The notes under the pieces were generated by a model that saw nothing but the letters and a program-made list of their open reading frames with translations, was not told where the DNA came from and made no database searches. Positions 16,671-21,899 of a DNA stretch of 23,740 nucleotides are shown piece by piece. The first letter of the stretch is position 1. Every line of letters begins with the position of its first letter. Made by a program: the position numbers and the translations under genes. The DNA lies in NCBI GenBank assembly GCA_049301335.1, contig JBAQKV010000085.1, positions 1-23,740 of the forward strand, given 5' to 3'. The DNA is from JANJWP01 sp049301335. Lineage in GTDB: Bacteria; Patescibacteriota; Gracilibacteria; BD1-5; UBA2023.

Positions 16671-16757
16671 ATGGCACGCAAGGTGTTCGCATTCGTCGTA
16701 GTGGCGCTCCTGATTCTCTCCATCGTAGGATCGGCGCTCCTCGTCGTCATCAAATAG
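16671..16757 (+). CDS. 28-aa single-span membrane micropeptide
   Basis: ATG at 16671, TAG at 16755-16757. The peptide is a basic start (MARK) followed by an unbroken hydrophobic helix (FAFVVVALLILSIVGSALLV) and a C-terminal Ile-Lys. It sits 13 bases behind the 887-aa gene and 8 bases before a strong terminator, so it is on the same transcript. Gene-like position, start and composition support it; no ribosome binding site is obvious. The function is unknown; small proteins of this form often bind larger membrane complexes. Confidence 0.55.
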   Translation: MARKVFAFVVVALLILSIVGSALLVVIK

Positions 16758-16765
16758 CGCTTCAG

Positions 16766-16798
16766 AAAACCCCCGGCATTGCCGGGGTTTTCTTTTTT
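16766..16798. terminator. Bidirectional intrinsic terminator between convergent operons
   Basis: Stem CCCCGGC / GCCGGGG around ATT, flanked by AAAA on the left and TTTTCTTTTTT on the right. In the plus direction it ends the 887-aa/micropeptide transcript. In the minus direction the A-run becomes a short T-run and it can end the FKBP-trmD-zinc-ribbon transcript. Confidence 0.88.
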
Positions 16799-16805
16799 CG
16801 GACGA

Positions 16806-17498
16806 CTATTTTCCGGCTTCCGGAATGTCTTCGACGGTAATGACCGTAATGGGGGTCGGTTTGACCGGTTCCGCGGGAGCGGTTTCGGTTTTTGCGACGG
16901 GTTCCTCTTCACGCTCCTTCTCGACGGGCTTCTCTTCCTCGGCCTTCTTCGCCGGCTTTTCCGCCTTCGCGGCCTTCTTCGGTTCCGGTTTCTTTTCCTG
17001 CGCTACCGGCGCGGTTTTGGTTTTTCCGTCGCTTCCGCAGGATGCGCAGAACTTCCAATCCTTATCCTTCGGAGCGCCGCAATCCGGACATTCCTCCAAA
17101 AGTTCGTGTCCGCAGCTCGGGCAGAAACGGAATTCTTCGCCGACTTCGGCGTCGCAGTTCGGGCAGGCCGAAACGTATTCGGATTCCGCCAACCCGGCTT
17201 CTTCGTAGTAGCGCTCGGCGAGCGTCGTGCGCGGACGGATGAGCAAATAGAGCGGGAGTCCGAGGATCGGAGTGAATACTACGACGAGAAGTACCGAAAA
17301 CGTCTGGATGACGAGGTTTCCGGTGCGGTCGGTGATGTCGCGGACGGTCCAGATGACCGAAGCGAGCCAGACGGCCACCAAATAGGCTCCCGCGACGCGG
17401 GCGGCCATGTCGATGGGCGAATCGGTGCCGAGGAGGTTCTTGAGGTTTTCGTACGCCGCCGGAAGGACGCTTCCGAAATCGGGGAGGTTTTCTAACAT
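16806..17498 (-). CDS. Membrane protein with two zinc ribbons
   Basis: 230 aa. Two membrane spans (about residues 34-51 and 63-88, the second including VIQTFSVLLVVVFTPILGLP) are followed by a short loop and two zinc ribbons. The eight Cys fall as four CxxC pairs at 112/115, 126/129, 137/140 and 151/154 (CPNC, CPSCG, CPDCG, CASCG). A Lys/Glu/Pro/Ala-rich disordered tail completes the protein. Double zinc ribbons commonly bind protein or nucleic acid. The family is not named by me. Its ATG overlaps the trmD stop by 7 bases (ATGTTAG), so the two are translationally coupled and this is the last gene of the operon. The spans suggest the ribbons are tethered to the cytoplasmic face. Stop TAG, no UGA. 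Confidence 0.8.
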   Translation of the reverse strand: MLENLPDFGSVLPAAYENLKNLLGTDSPIDMAARVAGAYLVAVWLASVIWTVRDITDRTGNLVIQTFSVLLVVVFTPILGLPLYLLIRPRTTLAERYYEEAGLAESEYVSACPNCDAEVGEEFRFCPSCGHELLEECPDCGAPKDKDWKFCASCGSDGKTKTAPVAQEKKPEPKKAAKAEKPAKKAEEEKPVEKEREEEPVAKTETAPAEPVKPTPITVITVEDIPEAGK

Positions 17499-18151
17499 GG
17501 GGGATTGAGAAAGGTTTTTTTCCAGGTTTCTACGGTCTTCGGATTGCCGGAGAGGAGCTCTTTGGGAACTTCCATTCCCCGCCAGACTTCGGGTCTCGTG
17601 TAGTGCGGGTATTCTTTGCCGCGACCGAGAGACTGCGAAAACGATTCTTCGGCGAGGGATTCTTCGGCGATGGCCCCGGGGAGGAGCCGCACTACCGCGT
17701 CGGCGACCACCATGGCGGCGATTTCGCCCGAAGAGAGCACGTAGTCGCCAATGGAGACGCCGCGGAGTCCGAAGTATTCGATGACGCGTTCGTCGATGCC
17801 TTCGTAGTGGCCGCAGACGAAGACGATTTCCGCGTCTTCGCGGGCCAATCCTTCGGCCGTTTCCTGCTCGAAGCGGTCGCCGCGGGGAGTGAGCAGGTAT
17901 TTTTCGAGCGTCCGCCCCGCTTCCGCGTCGATCTTTTCGAGAACGTTCGCGAGCGGTTCGGGCTCGATGACCATTCCCGGAAATCCGCCGTACGGCCGGC
18001 GGTCTACGCGCCTGGTGGGGCGGATGGAGTAGTCGGCGAGATTGTGGAAGACCGGTTCGAAACGCCCTTCGCGAATAGCCCGCCCAACGATGCTTTGGGA
18101 AAAGTATCCGGGAAAGACCTCGGGAAAGAGCGTGACGAAATGGATTTTCAT
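17492..18151 (-). CDS. trmD: tRNA (guanine-37-N1)-methyltransferase TrmD
   Basis: 219 aa. TrmD makes m1G37 in tRNAs with G36, which prevents +1 frameshifting. It is a SPOUT trefoil-knot enzyme. Signatures: MKIHFVTLFPEVF at the start, RPYGGFPGMV (family PYGGGxGM; the third Gly is replaced by Phe here), CGHYEGIDERV, and the knot SIGDYVLSSGEIAAMVVADAV followed by LLPG. The C-terminus has YPHYTRPEVWRGMEVP, matching the family YPxYTRPxxxxGxxVP. Bacterial TrmD is usually about 230-250 aa, so it is slightly short. Its ATG shares one base with the TAA of the FKBP gene (TAATG), and its TAG overlaps the zinc-ribbon gene start. No UGA. Confidence 0.96.
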   Translation of the reverse strand: MKIHFVTLFPEVFPGYFSQSIVGRAIREGRFEPVFHNLADYSIRPTRRVDRRPYGGFPGMVIEPEPLANVLEKIDAEAGRTLEKYLLTPRGDRFEQETAEGLAREDAEIVFVCGHYEGIDERVIEYFGLRGVSIGDYVLSSGEIAAMVVADAVVRLLPGAIAEESLAEESFSQSLGRGKEYPHYTRPEVWRGMEVPKELLSGNPKTVETWKKTFLNPPC

Positions 18152-19044
18152 TACTTGATTTCCTTGAGTTCGACTTCGAAGACGAGCGTCTTGCCCGAAA
18201 GTTCGTGCGCGCGTTCGAGAGTGACGGTGTCCTTGTCGATCTTCTTCACGGTGAACTTGTCGCCGTTGTAGAGGGCTTCGAGTCCGACTACGAGCTTCTT
18301 GCCGTAGAAAGGGCTGACGAGGTTGGTGACTTCGACGGTGACGTCCTTGTCGGTGAGCTTGACGATCTTGACCTTGTTGCCTTCGAAATCGGCTTCGAGT
18401 CCGACTGCGAGCTTCTTGCCGTAGAAAGGGTTCTGGCGGTTTTCGACCTGGAGCGAAATCTTGCCGTCGGCGATCTTGGTAACCTTCGCGGAAACGCCCC
18501 CGGCGGTAATGGTTTCGCCGAGTTTCGGGATTTCGCGGCCCTGGTCCTTGAAGGTGGTTTCCGGAACCTGGATATCCACGACGTCCTGGTATTTGTCGCG
18601 GGAAACGGTTTCGGTGAACTTGTCGTCGAAAGCCTTCTTCGGAACGACTTCTTCGGTTCCTCCGGTTCCGTACGCTTCTTCCGGCGGGAGACGGAGGGTC
18701 TTCTTTTCACCGACCTTCATACCGAGGACGCCCTTGTCGAAGCCCTTGATCATCTGTCCGGCGCCTACGGTGAAGAGGAGCGGGGAGTAATCGCGGTTCG
18801 GGTTGTACTTGGGGGTCTTTTCGGCTTCGGACTTGATGGAAGTGTCGAAAACGGTGCCGTCTTCGAGTTTGCCGAGATAGTCGACGGCTACGGTGTCGCC
18901 GTCTTTGACGGTACGGTCTGCCGCTGCGGTGGTGACTCCCGCGGGGGTTCCGGAGGTCGGGGAAACGGCGGTTTCCGCCGATTTCCCGCACGATGCGAGG
19001 AGGATTGCCGCGGAGACGGCGGTGACGATGACGATTTTGTTCAT
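18151..19044 (-). CDS. FKBP/SlyD-like peptidyl-prolyl isomerase lipoprotein with duplicated C-terminal motif
   Basis: 297 aa. Lipoprotein signal: MNKIVIVTAVSAAILLASC with lipobox LASC and acceptor Cys19. After a Ser/Thr/Ala linker comes an FKBP domain (about 48-130): DGDTVAVDYLGKLEDGTVFDTS, LLFTVGAGQMIKGFDKGVLGM and PPEEAYGTGG. A SlyD-like insert (VSRDKYQD, VPETTFKDQG) follows. The motif that in SlyD is NHPLAGKxLxF occurs here as QNPFYGKKLAVGLEA and again 39 residues later as SPFYGKKLVVGLEA, before a final HELSGKTLVFEVELKEI. The two copies are also nearly identical in DNA (18274-18313 and 18391-18430). It should act outside the membrane as foldase or holdase, perhaps for exported proteins such as the pilins. 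First gene of an operon with trmD. Stop TAA. Confidence 0.9.
   Translation of the reverse strand: MNKIVIVTAVSAAILLASCGKSAETAVSPTSGTPAGVTTAAADRTVKDGDTVAVDYLGKLEDGTVFDTSIKSEAEKTPKYNPNRDYSPLLFTVGAGQMIKGFDKGVLGMKVGEKKTLRLPPEEAYGTGGTEEVVPKKAFDDKFTETVSRDKYQDVVDIQVPETTFKDQGREIPKLGETITAGGVSAKVTKIADGKISLQVENRQNPFYGKKLAVGLEADFEGNKVKIVKLTDKDVTVEVTNLVSPFYGKKLVVGLEALYNGDKFTVKKIDKDTVTLERAHELSGKTLVFEVELKEIK
18274..18430. repeat. Two 40-bp near-identical direct copies, 117 bp apart, inside the FKBP gene
   Basis: Bases 18274-18313 and 18391-18430 differ at one position. The offset of 117 bp equals 39 codons, so the repeat keeps the frame. It encodes the PFYGKKL-VGLEA motif. Low divergence at DNA level suggests recent duplication or gene conversion. 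Confidence 0.8.
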
Positions 19045-19069
19045 GGGATGCGGAAAAAAATACGTACCG

Positions 19070-19097
19070 ATTGTACGGTTTTTACGATTTCCGCAAA
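19070..19097 (-). promoter_or_regulatory. Probable promoter of the FKBP-trmD operon
   Basis: A -10 box TACAAT on the minus strand (19075-19070) with a weak -35 candidate TTTGCG (19097-19092) at 16 bases. A small inverted repeat CGTAC-n5-GTACG (19063-19077) covers the -10 box and could be an operator. Leader to ATG 19044 is about 20 bases. Confidence 0.4.
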
Positions 19098-19119
19098 TTT
19101 TGAAACCGAGCTTTCCGGC

Positions 19120-20760
19120 TTATCTGACCATGACGTACATGGTGCCCTGGGAATACAGGTCGGAAGGGGTGACGGCGGTAGTGCCCCACGATACGGGATC
19201 GTAGTTCGCCCCGAGGCCGAGCTTGAGCGAATTATGCTGGCATCCCGAACCCGCCGAAGCGTCAGGCCATCCGCGCGCGACCTCCCAATTCCAGTTGTTG
19301 GTTCCGTAGTCGCCGATATGTCCGATGGAGCCGCCCTGGTTGCAGGCGCCGACGCTGTTGGTCGAGTTGTAAAAGATACGGGAGCGGTCACTGTCGTTGC
19401 CCAACGTTTCGAACTGCATCGTCGAACCGAAGAAGTCGGTCGTGACCGCGTTCGCGGACGAATACGATTGCCGAGCCCAACCCGGGTTCGTATTGGAGAG
19501 CGAGAGGTTGAGGTTGGCGTTCAGCGTCGAGGCGTTCGACGCGTTGCGGAACACCGCCCAGGTGCCGTCGGTGAGGTTGTTCTGGTAGACGTATTTGAGG
19601 AGCACGTCCTTCGGTACCAGCGAAACCGATTTCGAAAGGTAGTCGCCCGTGCCCGAAAGCGCGCCGATTTCCGCGGTCGAGTTCCAAAACGCGGTATCGT
19701 CCCATTTGCGCTTGGTCGCGTCGTTGGTATTGAGACGGATCGCGAGCGTCCATCCTCCGCCGTCGGTCGCCATGTCGCAGTACGCCTGGTACGCGGGGTT
19801 TCCGCCGACGCCGTCCGGATCGATGGAGTACGTCCCCGAAGGCGTTCCCGGCACTCCCGAGAGGAGCGCGAAACAGCTTCCGTAGTAAACCTTGGGTGCC
19901 GAGCACGAAGCGGGCGATCCGCCGCCCACCCCGAGGCACGACCAATCGTACGCGCCGTCGGTTCCCGAAAGGTCGGTTCCGCTCGCGGTTCCCGCCGAGC
20001 AGAGCGAAGCGGCCGGATAATCGTACGTATTCGAACCGCTCGCGGTTCCGCAGGCGCCGTTCGATACCGCGGTAGTCGGTGCCGAGGAATTCGAGCCGTC
20101 CACGAGGGCTCCCGTCGACGCGGCGGAAGTTCCGGGGGCGGCCTTGATAAGCCCTGCCGAATATCCGGCAGGCGCTCAGGAAACGGGAAAGTTTCCGTTT
20201 ACGGAGGCTACTTTCGTCGATGGCGACACGGCGCCGACCTGAAAGTACGAAGTGTTACGCTTCTTTCCGTTTTCGCCCATTCGGGAAACGTCCACAGCGC
20301 CTACGAAGGCGGATTGGGGGTCGTACGCCGCAAATACGGACTCGGATTCCGAAAAACCGAAAGCGTCGGAGATGCGGAATTTTTCCGGATTGAGTTTCAG
20401 TTTCGCATAATCGGGCTTTCCGGCGGTATAATTTGAATCGAGCGGTGCCTGACCGACGTTTCCGCCCGTAAGGACGAGGCCCGTCCCGTCGAAGTAGACC
20501 ATCGCTCCCGAGAGGGCGTAGTCGGGATCGTGGACGACGTAATACCTGGGGGAATTGTTCGTAAGGGCCGACTCGGACGCTATCGCGGTCTGGATGGAAC
20601 GTACGTTCGCTTTGGTCGCGGAGTCTTTGGCATCTTGGGAGAATCCCGACAAAGCGAGAAAGCCGATGGTAGCGAGGACGGCGAGGATAGTGATGACGAC
20701 GATGAGTTCGACGAGCGTGAAACCTCCGAACTTCCGTACGTCCTTCGCGATTTTTTTCAT
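19120..20760 (-). CDS. Type IV pilin-like protein fused to Cys-rich repeat and fibrinogen-like domain (UGA=Gly at the junction)
   Basis: 546 aa with UGA=Gly at codon 195 (20178-20176). Part 1 (1-194): a class III prepilin N-terminus KFGGFTLVELIVVITILAV with Gly at -1, Phe at +1 and Glu at +5, then a pilin-like globular part (FSQDAKDSATKANVRSIQTA). Part 2 (about 220-290): a Gly/Ser/Cys-rich region with NGACGTASGS, LCSAGTASG, YDWSCLGVGGGSPASC; this CG..LC..WxC..C spacing resembles short Cys repeats of bacterial surface proteins. Part 3 (about 290-546): a fibrinogen-related domain opening with GSCFALLSG, SGTYSIDPDG and AYCDMATDGGGWTLAIRL, and ending in a Cys-containing loop. The exported tip could bind sugars or glycoproteins. 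The frame has no other stop; a standard-code caller would report two genes. Own promoter; stop TAA. Confidence 0.88.
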
Positions 20761-20779
20761 ATTCGGAATTGGTTTTGAA

Positions 20780-20804
20780 AATCCCCGGCAGTATACCGGG
20801 GATT
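20780..20804 (-). terminator. Intrinsic terminator after holA
   Basis: A 9-bp stem AATCCCCGG / CCGGGGATT with a 7-base loop, followed on the minus strand by TTCAAAACC. It begins about 21 bases past the holA stop. The loop carries the -10 box of the downstream pilin promoter. Confidence 0.7.
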
Positions 20805-20818
20805 CCTATGAGAATCAA
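20790..20818 (-). promoter_or_regulatory. Promoter of the pilin/fibrinogen-like gene, embedded in the holA terminator
   Basis: On the minus strand TTGATT (20818-20813) and TATACT (20795-20790) are exactly 17 bases apart. The -10 box lies in the loop of the terminator hairpin. Predicted transcription start is near 20783, giving a leader of about 22 bases that lacks the left arm of the hairpin. Confidence 0.6.
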
Positions 20819-20825
20819 CGAAGAT

Positions 20826-21887
20826 TTAGCGTTGCTTTTTCCATGCGAGAAGTGCGCCCATGACGCCCAGTTCGAGCTGTTCGCCCTCGTCTTCTCCGGG
20901 GGCGTTGCCCGTCCTCCACGCGGTTTCGAACTTCACCAGGGTGGCGTAGGCGGCTTTCGAATTGCGGAACTCGGGATCAGTCATCCGGTCGGCCTTCGAA
21001 ATCATGTAGGCGTTGCCCGCGAGGATTTCGGCGATTTCCGGATTCTGTTTGCCCGCGCGGCGGAGAAATTCTATATGGAGGCGGTTGCGTACCGTCCAAA
21101 TGATCGACGGCAGTACGGCGAACGGCGATTCTTTCGCGAGGAGCGCCCTGACGGTCGACATCGCGGCACCCATGTCCCCCCGAATCACGTGATCTCCGAT
21201 GGAGAAGGCCTTGAGGTCGGAAGATTGCGGCTCCGCTTCGTCCACTTCCTTTTCGCTGATGCGCGAATCGCCGTACCCGAGGTAGAGCTTTTCCACCGTC
21301 GTGCGGAGTTTGCGTTCGTCCAACCCTCATACGACGCCCCGGTACTTGTCGGGCTTCACGTAGACGCGGTCGTAGAGCGCGAGCATCGCCCTCGGCGTGA
21401 TTCCGCGAAGGTTTTCCACGACGTACGCCTTCGCCGAGGTTTCGTCCATGGCGGCGAATTCCTTTACGGTCCCCTGCGCGACGAGCTTCTTGTAGAGCGC
21501 CGAGACCTTGGTCGGTGTTTCCGATACGAAAATGGCGAAGGTCGAATCGGGAATCGAATCGAACACCGAGAGCACGGCCGCTTCTATCTGCGCGGCGGGG
21601 TCGGTGGCATTGTCTTCCGCCGGAGAGTCTTCGTCATCGGAAGCCGCGGCGTTTTTGCCTTTGAGCCGGGGGATGCCTTCGAAAATGACGAGGCGTTTTT
21701 CGGCGAAGAACGGGGTCGAGAGGAGTTCCGTGGCTACTGATGACGGCGGGGTTTCGCCCACGCGCACCGTCGCGACGTTCATGTCGCCGTACTTTTCCAC
21801 GAACGACGCCGTCCATGCCGAAAGGTTCTTCCGCAAAGCGGCGGAAGAATCTCCGGTAAAAAGGATGGCGTTATTGCGTTTTTCCAA
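20826..21887 (-). CDS. holA: DNA polymerase III delta subunit (UGA=Gly at codon 187)
   Basis: 353 aa, the usual length. The delta subunit is the clamp-loader wrench that opens the beta sliding clamp. N-terminus NAILFTGDSSAALRKNLSAW fits the delta AAA-like domain; LLSTPFFAEKRLVIFEGIPR corresponds to the family block (xLFxxKRLVxxxx) that contacts the beta clamp. The middle and C-terminal helices (VRGDMGAAMSTVRALLAKES and VLPSIIWTVRNRLHIEFL) match the clamp-loader collar (family LxLLxxLL). An acidic Ala/Asp/Glu insert (SDDEDSPAEDNATDP) lies near residue 85. UGA codon 187 (21329-21327) gives YRGVV[G]GLDERKL, joining two pieces that would otherwise be called as separate genes. The start is TTG at 21887, 12 bases after the mfd stop; no ATG is nearby in frame. 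Stop TAA. Confidence 0.88.
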
Positions 21888-21899
21888 AGTGGGTGGGCT

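Noticed and set aside
19078..19119. Possible terminator directly after the pilin/fibrinogen gene
   Set aside because: Only a 4-5 bp stem (AGCCG / CTCGG-like) with an interrupted T-run; too weak to call.
18205..20436. 743-residue open frame on the plus strand
   Set aside because: Antisense to the FKBP and pilin genes, Arg/Val/Gly-rich, and crosses their intergenic region without any start signals.
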